The translations under genes and the position numbers were made by a program. A stretch of 64,000 bases of DNA from Lachnospiraceae bacterium (GTDB lineage: Bacteria > Bacillota > Clostridia > Lachnospirales > Lachnospiraceae). Position 1 is the stretch's first letter. The number at the start of each line of letters is the position of its first letter. Of this stretch, positions 6,882 to 15,352 are shown piece after piece. The notes below the pieces were generated by a model. The model was not told the origin of the DNA. It ran no database searches and was given only the letters and a program-made list of their open reading frames with translations. Where the stretch lies: assembly GCA_015057005.1 (NCBI GenBank), contig SVFF01000010.1, positions 23,746 through 87,745 of the forward strand, written 5' to 3'.

Positions 6882-8883
6882 GAGGGATCCTGATGCAAAG
6901 CTGTTCTCCTTCACGATGACAGGAAAGTGAGGTTTCACTACCGTCTTTGTGGACCAGGACAGCTTTTGTCATGGTGCCGCGTACAAGAATCTCTGTCTCG
7001 TAAGAGGTATCCAGGGAGGCGTTGACTAACAGGATGGCAGCTTTGCTGCCATTCGTGCGTATATAGGGCTGGATCCGGGAGATCCGGCAGGGATCCGGCC
7101 AGCACATGCGAAGGGGAGCGCCGAACCATTCGGCGATGGAGCTGTACAGATACAGTCTGTGAGCCTCGTCGCAGTAGTGCCAGGGATCGTAGGAATCCAC
7201 GATGATCTTGCCGCCCATTGCATTTTCGTATTTGGAGATACACATGTAAGTATCGGTGGCTTCGGGGCTGATAGCGGCATTGTCACTATCAATTTGCAGA
7301 CCGTTTCGGACTTCGGCCAGTTTTTCTACAGTATCGTCCAGAGGAATCAGGGCAGCAGAAGTCATACCGCTTAAAGTAGTAAGCTGGGACCAATTCTCAA
7401 AAGGACCGTTGAAGGGATGGGCGGTGGCATAGGGCGTGCCGCCGCCCACGTTTTCATTCAGCTTCACACCTGCCCAGTCACCGTGTCCTAACTTTTCCAG
7501 TTCCCGAAGGGCAGTTTTGTCCATGATCACATTGCCGGAAAAAACTTTCTGCAGTTCTTCCTCTGAGAAGCTGTGGAGGGTTTTGCCGTACAGAAGTGTG
7601 GCGCAAGCATACCGCTTGTCTGCGGTAAGTGCTACGCCGCTGGTGCCGATTTTGTCGGGTACTGTGACATCATAATCAGCACTGGGGCATGAGCCGTAGG
7701 TATTTATATTGTAAAGTCCATAGGAAAGTTCGTCAAACCAGCCCTTTTCGCAGTCCATTTTGGCGGTCAGGAACCAATCGTGTACCGACCACATGCCTGC
7801 CCAATCAAGACCCCGGGAGAAGGAGAAAAACTTTTCCCAGAGAGGCCGCATGGCGTGCAGTTCCTCCACTTCACGACCCAGGCGTGCATCCGCCTTGGGA
7901 TTGGCATTTTGATGGTTGAAAGCGACACCGGTGCATCCGGCCATTAGAGCCAAAGTGACTTCGTTTTGGCGGGCGCGCATGGATTTGTTCAGGTGTGTCT
8001 GGGGATGGCTGTCTTCTTCCCAGAGGAGATCTTCCACGGTATCAGCGTATTCTGTGACCTGGCGGCCCACTTCCATGGTTTTCCATATCATTTTATCGGG
8101 AATACGATCATCAAAGAAGAACAGACCCGGACGTCCGCGACGACTTCTAAGGGCTTTGGTACATTTGGCGATATAGTCACCGGAATAGGTGGTATGAGAA
8201 GTACCCACGGACATAAAAGGCATATCAATAGCAGGATCCACCTCATCCACTGCGGCGCGGACCACCTTGCAGAAATCGGCCAGTCGATCGGCACCGTATG
8301 CGGACCAGCGGATGCGAAGGTCACGGTTTTCTTTTTGATTCAATGATTCTACCAATTCTTCGCGGCTTTGGAAACGGCCGTTTTCAAAATTTTTCACACA
8401 GGTATCACAAAAACAGGGATAACCGCCTCCGACCATATGAGTGAAGCGGCAATCGTCATCCACGTAAATAAAATCAGGGGCGGCTTTGGCCATAATGAGA
8501 TATTTTTCCCGGATATATGCCCGGAACATTTCAGAGGAAGGACAGGCCAGTTCGTTTATTACGTTGCCGTCCTTGGTCACCATGCGGGGCATGTGGGCAT
8601 AATATTTTTGTCTGTTTTGATACAGGTCAAAGGTGGGCCACACATTGACGCCTACTTTTCCGCCCAGAGCCCGGACCATAGCGGCCCGTTTTTGAAAGAC
8701 ATCCGCCTGACGCTGAGTGTCTTCTAAAGGAGTACAGTCAAGGAAAGTATCATCGCTGAAAAAGAAGGCTACTTCATCGGCTACATCGTCATATTTGGAA
8801 ATCAGATTCATAAAATCCAGCCATTTGGCATCGTCCAGCCACAGGCCGGGAATCAGACGCCAGGTAAGTTTGAAACTGCTCAT
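6841..8883 (-). CDS. Uncharacterised glycoside-hydrolase-like protein
   Basis: A 680-residue cytoplasmic protein without signal peptide, with AAAGGAGCC before the ATG. The first ~370 residues look like a TIM barrel of the GH42/GH14-like kind: GLWLDDAKWLDFMNL, VAFFFSDDTFLD, FIYVDDDCRF and a Cys pair CFCDTCVKNF of the sort found in many uncharacterised bacterial glycosidases. The middle holds WEEDSHPQTHLNKSMRAR, and the C-terminus ends in a beta-rich tail (VLVHKDGSETSL...IPPIGGWEI) typical of a small accessory sandwich domain. I cannot assign a GH family or substrate. The 3' end overlaps that of the converging PlsC-like pseudogene by 41 bases. Confidence 0.7.
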   Translation of the reverse strand: MSSFKLTWRLIPGLWLDDAKWLDFMNLISKYDDVADEVAFFFSDDTFLDCTPLEDTQRQADVFQKRAAMVRALGGKVGVNVWPTFDLYQNRQKYYAHMPRMVTKDGNVINELACPSSEMFRAYIREKYLIMAKAAPDFIYVDDDCRFTHMVGGGYPCFCDTCVKNFENGRFQSREELVESLNQKENRDLRIRWSAYGADRLADFCKVVRAAVDEVDPAIDMPFMSVGTSHTTYSGDYIAKCTKALRSRRGRPGLFFFDDRIPDKMIWKTMEVGRQVTEYADTVEDLLWEEDSHPQTHLNKSMRARQNEVTLALMAGCTGVAFNHQNANPKADARLGREVEELHAMRPLWEKFFSFSRGLDWAGMWSVHDWFLTAKMDCEKGWFDELSYGLYNINTYGSCPSADYDVTVPDKIGTSGVALTADKRYACATLLYGKTLHSFSEEELQKVFSGNVIMDKTALRELEKLGHGDWAGVKLNENVGGGTPYATAHPFNGPFENWSQLTTLSGMTSAALIPLDDTVEKLAEVRNGLQIDSDNAAISPEATDTYMCISKYENAMGGKIIVDSYDPWHYCDEAHRLYLYSSIAEWFGAPLRMCWPDPCRISRIQPYIRTNGSKAAILLVNASLDTSYETEILVRGTMTKAVLVHKDGSETSLSCHREGEQLCIRIPPIGGWEIACVHTF

Positions 8884-8913
8884 GTGTTTTGGCTCCTTTA
8901 ATTTAAGAAAGAA

Positions 8914-9594
8914 TTAATTGTCTGCAGATTTCATGTAGTCCGATTTCAAGCGGGGCAGATTCCAACGGAAAATCATAGCAAGAATACGAATGATCATAAC
9001 CGCTGTAGCCCCCAGCCCTATTGCAGTGATGTGACCCACAGGCCATAGCAGAATGCAGACAATCGCGCCTACCAGGGAAGCACAGGCATATATATGTTTT
9101 ACCAGTATGTAGGGTTTCTCGGTGGCAAGCACATCCCTCATGACACCGCCGCCTACACCGGTGATCACGCCCAGGAATATCAATAAGAACCAATTGTCAC
9201 CGTAACCGTGATCCATTCCGGCGCTGACGCCCACCACAGTGAAAATGCCCAGACCGATGGCATCCATTACCAGCATCAGTTTTTCGTAAGCAGCCATAAA
9301 CTGATGGTTCAAAAGCTCTTTCTTCCAATAGAAGAGTAAAAACAGCAGATTGCAGGTGATCATGGCCACAATGGCGTATACCGGCTTGATGAACATGACG
9401 GGAGGTGTCCTGCCGATGATCAGATCTCTGATGCATCCGCCGCCCACCGAGGTGATGATGCCAAGGACATTTACGCCGAAAATATCCATATCTTTCTTAA
9501 AGGCAATGAGCGCGCCGGAGGAGGCAAACGCTACGGTGCCCACGATTTCCATGATAAAAATGATAGTGTCTGTGTTAATCCAATTTAAATTCAT
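8914..9594 (-). CDS. TRIC-type cation channel (UPF0126)
   Basis: A 226-residue membrane protein with about seven helices built from two homologous UPF0126 units. Each unit carries the GGGxxRDxxxG/E-x-P signature: GGGCIRDLIIGRTPP in the first half and GGGVMRDVLATEKP in the second. Bacterial members form trimeric intracellular cation (TRIC) channel-like structures; transport of monovalent cations is the accepted model, and a glycine-uptake role has been proposed for some. The ATG at 9594 has only a weak ribosome site. It lies 30 bases upstream of the GH-like gene on the same strand and may be co-transcribed with it. Confidence 0.9.
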   Translation of the reverse strand: MNLNWINTDTIIFIMEIVGTVAFASSGALIAFKKDMDIFGVNVLGIITSVGGGCIRDLIIGRTPPVMFIKPVYAIVAMITCNLLFLLFYWKKELLNHQFMAAYEKLMLVMDAIGLGIFTVVGVSAGMDHGYGDNWFLLIFLGVITGVGGGVMRDVLATEKPYILVKHIYACASLVGAIVCILLWPVGHITAIGLGATAVMIIRILAMIFRWNLPRLKSDYMKSADN

Positions 9595-9806
9595 TTGTTT
9601 GCCGTCTTTCTTGTATTACGAGCGAAAAGCTGATACAATACCTATCAACGAATCGCGTCTGCAGGTGTGTTTGGTTACATATCATCGTACACGTATAAAA
9701 TACTTGTATATAATTGTAAATGATTTGCGAATAAAGTACAACCCAAAAGCCCAAAATAATAAATGTATTTATTTTGCAAAAAATTAAAAAAATTTCGCAG
9801 GAAGTG

Positions 9807-9835
9807 TTGACAAACGCAAAATTATACGATACAAT
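9807..9835 (+). promoter_or_regulatory. Promoter of the tRNA cluster
   Basis: TTGACA (9807-9812) and TACAAT (9830-9835) with 17-bp spacing, about 35 bases upstream of tRNA-Arg. Confidence 0.85.
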
Positions 9836-9870
9836 ATGGTTCGTCGGTTTGAGAAATGTATCGACCACAT

Positions 9871-9944
<74 letters not shown>

Positions 9945-9975
9945 TTTGAGACGACCTCGGTTGTCTCATCCATAT

Positions 9976-10050
9976 GGTGGGTATAGCGCAGTTGGTTAGC
10001 GCGCCAGATTGTGGCTCTGGAGGCCAAGGGTTCGAATCCCTTTATCCACC
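9976..10050 (+). tRNA. tRNA-His (anticodon GTG)
   Basis: Acceptor GGTGGGT/ATCCACC including the extra 5' G (-1) opposite C73 typical of histidine tRNA. Anticodon stem CCAGA/TCTGG with loop TTGTGGC. Confidence 0.97.
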
Positions 10051-10095
10051 CTTTTATATCGAGTGTCTTAATGACACGCTTGGTGTCAAATCTAT

Positions 10096-10167
10096 AGGGC
10101 TATCGCCAAGCGGTAAGGCACAGCACTTTGACTGCTGCAGTCGCTGGTTCGAATCCAGCTAGCCCTG
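10096..10167 (+). tRNA. tRNA-Gln (anticodon TTG)
   Basis: Acceptor AGGGCTA/TAGCCCT, anticodon stem CAGCA/TGCTG around loop CTTTGAC, T-arm TGGTTCGAATCCA, discriminator G. Confidence 0.97.
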
Positions 10168-10203
10168 TTTTTTATTTACTATCTTTAAACGGATAGTCCA
10201 TAT

Positions 10204-10276
10204 GGGCCACTAGCTCAGGCGGTAGAGCACTTGACTTTTAATCAAGTTGTCCGGGGTTCGAGTCCCCGGTGGCTCA
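10204..10276 (+). tRNA. tRNA-Lys (anticodon TTT)
   Basis: Acceptor GGGCCAC/GTGGCTC, anticodon stem TTGA/TCAA with loop CTTTTAA, T-arm GGGGTTCGAGTCCCC. Last gene of the tRNA unit. Confidence 0.97.
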
Positions 10277-10280
10277 CTAC

Positions 10281-10309
10281 AAAAATCCTTGAAATTCAAG
10301 GATTTTTTT
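10281..10309 (+). terminator. Terminator of the tRNA cluster
   Basis: A near-perfect palindrome AAAAATCCTTGAA/TTCAAGGATTTTT followed by T residues. Confidence 0.92.
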
Positions 10310-10673
10310 CATTTTATATCATAAAAACTCGTTCACTTATATTCAATTTTTTGTTAGATTGATTTGTAGTCGTTTAAATCCATTTGTATCTTATAATTCA
10401 TAGGATTTCCATTGTACAATTGATGATCATCTTCCGAAGGTGCGCAAGACGAAGTTGTGGCTCTGCCCGAATTTAATCTGTACGCCAAAATGCACCTGTT
10501 GTATAATATAGTTGTACTGATGAATACGTGTGGTTGTATATGGCTGCATGGAGGAAAATGGAAAAGAACGATGTATTGGATGGCGCATCGGAAATGTTTT
10601 CGCGGCAGTAATTTAGGAGCCAGGGCAAGAAGGAAAGGAAAGATTGGACGAATTTTGTCCGGGGAGATAGCGT
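10310..10673. other. Intergenic stretch without a supported gene
   Basis: AT-rich leader region between the tRNA cluster and the next gene. It holds a TATAAT box near 10503 and a 24-codon open frame (from ATG 10542, reading MAAWRKMEKNDVLDG) that ends at TAA after SRQ. I see no conserved product or structured RNA. Confidence 0.4.
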
Positions 10674-11243
10674 ATGAAAGAGATGAGTAGCGGCGCGGTT
10701 GCCATTATAGGCGGAGCTGATGGACCGACCAGCGTATTTGTGGCCGGAAGAAAAAAGGGAATTCCGCTAAAGCATCGGGTCAAGAATCGGATTTATAAAT
10801 GGAAGGGAAAGCGTGCGGCAAAGCAAATCATTGCAGGGGAGAGAACGCTTGCAGAAACGGTCGCGTATGCAGTAGATAAATATGATGCTGTTGAGGCTGA
10901 TATTACTCAGAGGAAGTATGCCTCACAAAAGAAATGTCTGAAGGGAAGCCTCATTTGTCGCTACAAGCCGGAATTGTTGGGAAAATTGCCTGAAATAATC
11001 TCTGAGGAACAGATGCCCATGGATTTTCATATTTATGAGATTGGTATCGGCGATGGCAGACTGGAGATGGAAATTGATTACCACTGGAATATTTTCGGGA
11101 TATCGTACAGCGGAAGCAAAAAGTCCATGAAGCAGATGAAAGCGATTGCCAGGGATTTATATCTTTATTATGGGGTTTCAGAGGAAGATATTCAGCAAAA
11201 ATCAGAGAGGTATCATTCTCTGTTGGCCATATTGAGTATGTAG
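10674..11243 (+). CDS. Unknown protein with an OadB-like GGADGPT motif
   Basis: A 189-residue protein with a good GGGGAG site. Residues 6-22 read GAVAIIGGADGPTSVFV, nearly identical to a signature of the Na+-pumping decarboxylase beta subunit, but the rest is not a membrane protein: it has a basic stretch (GIPLKHRVKNRIYKWKGKRA) and a soluble alpha/beta body with paired aromatics (YHWNIFGISYSGSKKSMKQM). It lacks the hydrophobic helices of OadB. Automated annotation probably calls such proteins decarboxylase subunits because of the motif. I do not know its function; neighbours are small unknown proteins. Confidence 0.65.
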   Translation: MKEMSSGAVAIIGGADGPTSVFVAGRKKGIPLKHRVKNRIYKWKGKRAAKQIIAGERTLAETVAYAVDKYDAVEADITQRKYASQKKCLKGSLICRYKPELLGKLPEIISEEQMPMDFHIYEIGIGDGRLEMEIDYHWNIFGISYSGSKKSMKQMKAIARDLYLYYGVSEEDIQQKSERYHSLLAILSM

Positions 11244-11370
11244 AGAAATGACTTCCAAAGTACATGTAAGTTGGAAAAAATGGCAGACAAAATAGTGAGT
11301 GCAGGAATGCAAAGGAATGTTCTGTAAAGTGATGGCAAGAGGATTTATTTAAAATAAGGGAATAATATCT

Positions 11371-11577
11371 ATGGAATATTTGGTAAAATGTACAGGGCCA
11401 CAGACAACAGCCTGTATCAAGTGCGGATCGGTATTAAATATATCAGCAGATAATAAGATTGGACGCTGCGGTCACTGCGGCTGTATAATGCATGTAGAAT
11501 ATGCGGAAAAAGTAGTGGTTAAGGAAGACCCACCGAAGAAAAAAGAGTGGGTACAAATGACATTGTTTAATGAATAA
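11371..11577 (+). CDS. Small zinc-ribbon protein
   Basis: A 68-residue protein with two CxxC knuckles (CIKC and CGHC, residues ~16-36), consistent with one structural zinc, followed by a Lys-rich, Glu-rich tail ending TLFNE. AAGGG lies about 14 bases before the ATG, so translation may be weak. No other domain. Such ribbons often serve nucleic-acid or protein contacts; function unknown. Confidence 0.6.
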   Translation: MEYLVKCTGPQTTACIKCGSVLNISADNKIGRCGHCGCIMHVEYAEKVVVKEDPPKKKEWVQMTLFNE

Positions 11578-11616
11578 TGTTACATACGCTTATAAAAGCT
11601 TAAGAGGCAGGAAATC

Positions 11617-11901
11617 ATGAAACCAAGAACAGAAATTAGTATGGAACTGTATCAAATAATGTTGGACCGAGGTTATCCGGAGAACTTGTGCGATCTGGTG
11701 ACGAGAAATTTGAACACAGATTACACGGCAACCAGGATGATCGGCTATTTATCCCATTATTCCTATTTGCCGGAGCTGGAAGTCGTAGATGAAATGCTTG
11801 CCATACTCAGCGATCGGAATGCCCTCATTCAAAAGAAAGAAGCAGAGCAGGCACAGGCAAAATTGAATGAACTGTACAGAGATGGATTAGGCATTGAATA
11901 A
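11617..11901 (+). CDS. Hypothetical protein, 94 residues
   Basis: An all-helical soluble protein (MKPRTEISMELYQIMLDRGY..., DYTATRMIGYLSHYSYLPEL...) with a charged C-terminal helix (QKKEAEQAQAKLNELYRDGL). AGGCAGG lies before the ATG. It has the size and look of small helical proteins common in Lachnospiraceae but I recognise no family. It follows the zinc-ribbon gene by 39 bases and could be co-transcribed with it. Confidence 0.6.
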   Translation: MKPRTEISMELYQIMLDRGYPENLCDLVTRNLNTDYTATRMIGYLSHYSYLPELEVVDEMLAILSDRNALIQKKEAEQAQAKLNELYRDGLGIE

Positions 11902-11972
11902 GTACATGGCTCAATAAGAGGAAAGAGCCGTAAGAGGCATGAAAGCAGGAACTGCAGGACTATATCGTAACT

Positions 11973-12386
11973 ATGCAACAATGGGTAGAGCAATGTAAAC
12001 AATATTCTGAAGATAAAAAAAGATATACATTCCAAATTGTGACAAATGATGCAGAGCAGAGATATATTGGCTGGGTTTCTTCGTATAGAATTGATGGCGG
12101 GTACAATTATACAAAATACCAAGGATATCGTACAATTGGAATCAATATTCCGGATATGTCGGCTAGGGGCAAGGGATATTCCTATCAGACACTAGCTGCA
12201 TTTATTCAATATTTGTTGGAACATGGAGAAAAAGAAATACATACTCAAATTTGGTCAGGTAACACACGAATGATTCATATTGCTGAAAAAATGGGCTTTG
12301 AAGAATGTTGTAGGAAAGTTGGCGTACGAAGTGTCAGAGGGCAAGTGTATGATGGATTGACATTTAAATTGAACAGGGATAAATAG
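11973..12386 (+). CDS. GNAT N-acetyltransferase, possibly 5'-truncated
   Basis: 137 residues covering the core and C-terminal part of a GNAT fold: a strand with YIGWVSSYRID, then TIGINIPD and the acetyl-CoA loop SARGKGYSYQTL (R/Q-x-x-G-x-G/A type), QIWSGNTRMIHIAEKMGFEE near the C-terminus. The usual first ~40 residues are missing: in frame upstream of the ATG one can read only ELQDYIVT before a TGA, and that ATG has no clear ribosome site. The gene may be a remnant or may start at a rare codon. Substrate unknown. Confidence 0.6.
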   Translation: MQQWVEQCKQYSEDKKRYTFQIVTNDAEQRYIGWVSSYRIDGGYNYTKYQGYRTIGINIPDMSARGKGYSYQTLAAFIQYLLEHGEKEIHTQIWSGNTRMIHIAEKMGFEECCRKVGVRSVRGQVYDGLTFKLNRDK

Positions 12387-12426
12387 TTCTGATGAGTGTG
12401 CAGATATAATTGTCAGAAAATTACTT

Positions 12427-12455
12427 TTGACAAGCCAATAAAATTGTGATATTTT
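12427..12455 (+). promoter_or_regulatory. Promoter of the methyltransferase leader
   Basis: TTGACA (12427-12432), a 17-bp spacer and TATTTT (12450-12455). Initiation expected near 12462. Confidence 0.6.
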
Positions 12456-12461
12456 AAGTGA

Positions 12462-12666
12462 AATTTATGAAAGGACTACGACAATCATGACAGCTTATAC
12501 TTCTTTGTTCAATCTGAATACTGCTGTCCAGCGCGCCGGATTCGCACAGATTTCGACGGGCTTGTGTTGGCGTACCCAAATTTCAGTGTAGTCCGATTGA
12601 GGGCGATAAGTGATTAGGTAAGAGACGGTGCAAGTCGAAGGTTAATTCGATTTGTACCGTTTTTTT
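12462..12666 (+). promoter_or_regulatory. Terminator-bearing leader RNA with short ORFs
   Basis: About 200 nt lie between a promoter and an intrinsic terminator ahead of the methyltransferase gene. Inside is a 34-codon open frame from ATG 12487 (MTAYTSLFNLNTAVQRAG...) with AAAGGA about 12 bases upstream, and pairings such as CGCC(12537)/GGCG. After the terminator, a second short frame (ATG 12711, 48 codons) has a very strong GGAGGAGG site and overlaps the methyltransferase start in another frame. The layout suits attenuation or an independent small RNA; I recognise no Rfam class. Confidence 0.4.
12623..12666 (+). terminator. Intrinsic terminator in the leader
   Basis: ACGGTGCAAGTCGAA pairs with TTCGATTTGTACCGT (one mismatch and one wobble) around a short loop, followed by seven T. 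Confidence 0.85.
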
Positions 12667-12807
12667 AGTTCTCAGTTAGACTATTTATGTAGTAGGAGGA
12701 GGTGGGTGTCATGCCGGAACAGGCCGTTCGCCACCGGGAAGAAACTGATTCAAAAACAGATTCTGACCAGCAATTTTACGATTACAGAGAAGCAAAAGGA
12801 GAAGCAT

Positions 12808-13671
12808 ATGAAAACAATCGACACAACTGTTCTGGCAGGATACAATGCCGGAATTGAAAGAAACCGTTTGAGGGAAGGAATCGGCCTCATTGAATTTGAA
12901 AGAACGAAAGAAATATTGGTAGAGAAATTACCCAAGCCACCTGCTGTTATTTATGATATTGGAGGCGGTTATGGAGAATACGCCTGGTGGCTGGCATCCC
13001 TGGGGTACGAGGTACATTTGTTTGATCTGTCTGAAACCAATATTAAAATGAGCAAGGAACTGGCTGCTGAATACCCCTGTGTTTGCCTGAAAGCAGCAAT
13101 GGTATGCGATGCCAGGGCAGTTCCGCGGCCAGACAAAAGTGCAGATGCCATTTTATTTATGGGACCGTTATATTCAATCACTGAATATGAAGAGAGGATT
13201 CTTGCCATCAAAGAATGTCACAGGCTTTTGAAGGATGATGGTATTCTCTTCTCGGCAGCGCTGACACCATTCAGCGTGCTTGTTCCCCGCATAGCTAAGT
13301 ACCATGTGGATGAGAGCAAAAAGGGAACTGAATTGGATGATCCTGCCGTTATTTCTATTATAGAGCGGGCACTTACAGATGGATGTTATATCAATCCGGA
13401 ACGGAAGATTGCCAATGGTTTGGGAAGTTCGCATTTACATACAGCCAAGGCGCTTAGAGAGGAGTTGACTTGCGGAGGTTTGGAGACATCCACGGTTCAT
13501 GGTGTGATGGGAGGTGCCTGGCTTGCCCCCAATTTGAATGAGTTGTTAGAGGATGAAAAGACCAGGGAAGTTCTGTTGAAAACAGTCCGAATGTTGGATA
13601 TCCATGAGGAAATTATTGGTTTGTCAGGGCATATGCTTGCAGTTTCGAGGAAAATAGAAAAAGAGACTTGA
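12808..13671 (+). CDS. Class I SAM-dependent methyltransferase
   Basis: A 287-residue enzyme with the Rossmann SAM site VIYDIGGGYGEYAWWLASLG (about 47-66), acidic residue at the end of strand 2 (VHLFDLS), and DAILFMGPLYSI as motif IV; the C-terminal half is an extra helical region. Such proteins act on small molecules more often than on RNA, but the substrate is unknown. The ATG at 12808 has AAAGGAGAAG just upstream; the longer in-frame extension to 12652 crosses the terminator and is rejected. It sits behind a terminator-bearing leader, which suggests conditional expression. Confidence 0.8.
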   Translation: MKTIDTTVLAGYNAGIERNRLREGIGLIEFERTKEILVEKLPKPPAVIYDIGGGYGEYAWWLASLGYEVHLFDLSETNIKMSKELAAEYPCVCLKAAMVCDARAVPRPDKSADAILFMGPLYSITEYEERILAIKECHRLLKDDGILFSAALTPFSVLVPRIAKYHVDESKKGTELDDPAVISIIERALTDGCYINPERKIANGLGSSHLHTAKALREELTCGGLETSTVHGVMGGAWLAPNLNELLEDEKTREVLLKTVRMLDIHEEIIGLSGHMLAVSRKIEKET

Positions 13672-13771
13672 TAAAGGAACAAGAATGGTAGCATATTCTT
13701 TGTGGTAGCTTGGCAGGTAATATCAGATATGTTATAATAAAGCAAACTTACTGACTAGAGGAGGATGTTTC

Positions 13772-15271
13772 ATGTTTTCAGCATCAGAATTTACACACCA
13801 TTACACCAAATCAGTTTTCAAATATACGGAGCCCATCTCCGGGGATTACAAAGTGTATGTAAACGGCCGGGAGATCCCTGTGTACACCTGCCGCATTTCT
13901 GCTTATCCCTTTAACCGTGTGTGGCCGGGCTTTCAGAGACCGGTGAATCAGAGTGAACTGGCATCTTTTGTAAATATTGTCAGCGACGAAGAACTGAAGA
14001 TTGAGGTTGTGGTAAACAAGGCTTACGAGAATATTTATCTGAAGCCTTATTCCAAGGGCATCGTGCCGGAGATTGTGGAAGAGAGGGTTTGCTTTACCTT
14101 AAAGGAGCATGGTCAGTTTGTGCTGGAGGCGGATGATTATCATCATTGTCTGTATATTTTTAACAGTAAGCCTATTACATGTGAGGATCCCACTTCTGTA
14201 ACCCACTATTTTGGACCGGGCATTCATATGGTAGGAAAAATTGAACTGCATGACAATGAGAGTGTGTATGTGGACAAGGATGCGCTGGTGTTTGGCTGGA
14301 TCTTTGCGGAAAATGCCGGGAATCTGCATATCTATGGCAATGGCGTTCTGGATGATTCCGGGGAAGCACGTTTTAGCAATGCCTGTTATGAGGCTTATTG
14401 TAACGGCAACGTGAAATTCTATGATTGTGAAAACCTGAGGATGGAGGGCGTGCTGCTGCGCAATTCTGCCATCTGGTGCGTCAACCTGTTCCATTGTTTC
14501 GATGTGAAGCTTGATGATATCAAAGTCTTTGGTCAGTGGCGCTACAATACGGACGGCATTGATATTGTAAACTGTCGTGATATTACCGTGACCAATTCCT
14601 TTATTCACTCCTTTGACGATACGATCACCATCAAGGGCATCGAGCGTTATCTGGAGACGGACAATGAAAATATGTTGTTTGAGAAGTGTGTGTTCTGGTG
14701 TGATTGGAACAAGACCTGCGAGATCGGAATAGAGACAGCATGTCGGGAATACAAGAATATCACTTTCCGGGACTGTGATATTTTGCGGGGTGGAGATACA
14801 GCCCTGGATATTGCAAACGGAGAGTGTGCGGAGGTGCATCATATTACATTTGAAAACATTCGGGTGGAATACAATTCCTTTGATGTGCCCCAATTATATC
14901 AGAGTACCGATGAAATGGTTTATGAATCGAAGGGTGTAGTTCATGTTCCGCATCTCATTAAGATTTCTAACAACAGATTCCGCACCCCGGGGTGTTGGGA
15001 ATTGTGGGGTGTGCCGCTGAAAATAGAGAGGGAGATTGATTTGAGTGGTATTGAGACCTGTGGTGTACATGATATTACAATCCGCAATATCCGGGTGTAT
15101 TATGACGAGGCAATTCCCAAGAAGGATGGAAAGTGGAATGTGCCTGTACGCATACAGTCCTGTGTAGAGGGAGTAGAATTTTATAATATTGATATTTCAG
15201 ACGTTACGCTTACACCTACAAGGGGAGGACGTATCGTAGGAGAGACTGTTGAACTTGACCTCGGTCAGTAA
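13772..15271 (+). CDS. GH28-like right-handed beta-helix glycosidase
   Basis: A 499-residue cytoplasmic protein without signal peptide. An N-terminal beta domain (about 1-125) is followed by parallel beta-helix coils. The GH28 hallmark NTDGIDIVNC (N-T-D) is present, followed by SFDDTITIKG (paired catalytic Asp); the expected G-H and R-x-K motifs are less clear (EIGIETACREYKNI). GH28 members hydrolyse polygalacturonan or rhamnogalacturonan; related clades act on other glycans. AGAGGAGG precedes the ATG, with a TATAAT box about 40 bases upstream. Single-gene unit with its own terminator. Pectin-type oligosaccharides are the likely substrate (inference). Confidence 0.8.
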   Translation: MFSASEFTHHYTKSVFKYTEPISGDYKVYVNGREIPVYTCRISAYPFNRVWPGFQRPVNQSELASFVNIVSDEELKIEVVVNKAYENIYLKPYSKGIVPEIVEERVCFTLKEHGQFVLEADDYHHCLYIFNSKPITCEDPTSVTHYFGPGIHMVGKIELHDNESVYVDKDALVFGWIFAENAGNLHIYGNGVLDDSGEARFSNACYEAYCNGNVKFYDCENLRMEGVLLRNSAIWCVNLFHCFDVKLDDIKVFGQWRYNTDGIDIVNCRDITVTNSFIHSFDDTITIKGIERYLETDNENMLFEKCVFWCDWNKTCEIGIETACREYKNITFRDCDILRGGDTALDIANGECAEVHHITFENIRVEYNSFDVPQLYQSTDEMVYESKGVVHVPHLIKISNNRFRTPGCWELWGVPLKIEREIDLSGIETCGVHDITIRNIRVYYDEAIPKKDGKWNVPVRIQSCVEGVEFYNIDISDVTLTPTRGGRIVGETVELDLGQ

Positions 15272-15281
15272 AATATACAAT

Positions 15282-15323
15282 AAATACGGGAGCACACCGA
15301 TTTGGTATGCCCCCGTATTTTTA
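15282..15323. terminator. Bidirectional terminator
   Basis: AAATACGGG pairs with CCCGTATTT around AGCACACCGATTTGGTATGC-type sequence. T residues flank both sides and serve the GH28-like gene and the converging symporter gene. Confidence 0.85.
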
Positions 15324-15352
15324 TGTAAGAAAAAAGGTAAAGCGAAATTAAG

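Noticed and set aside
10457..10690. 77-codon open frame upstream of the GGADGPT protein
   Set aside because: No ribosome site, no recognisable product, and it overlaps the start of the better-supported gene.
12652..12807. N-terminal extension of the methyltransferase
   Set aside because: It begins in the T tract of a terminator and lacks a ribosome site; ATG 12808 has AAAGGAG.
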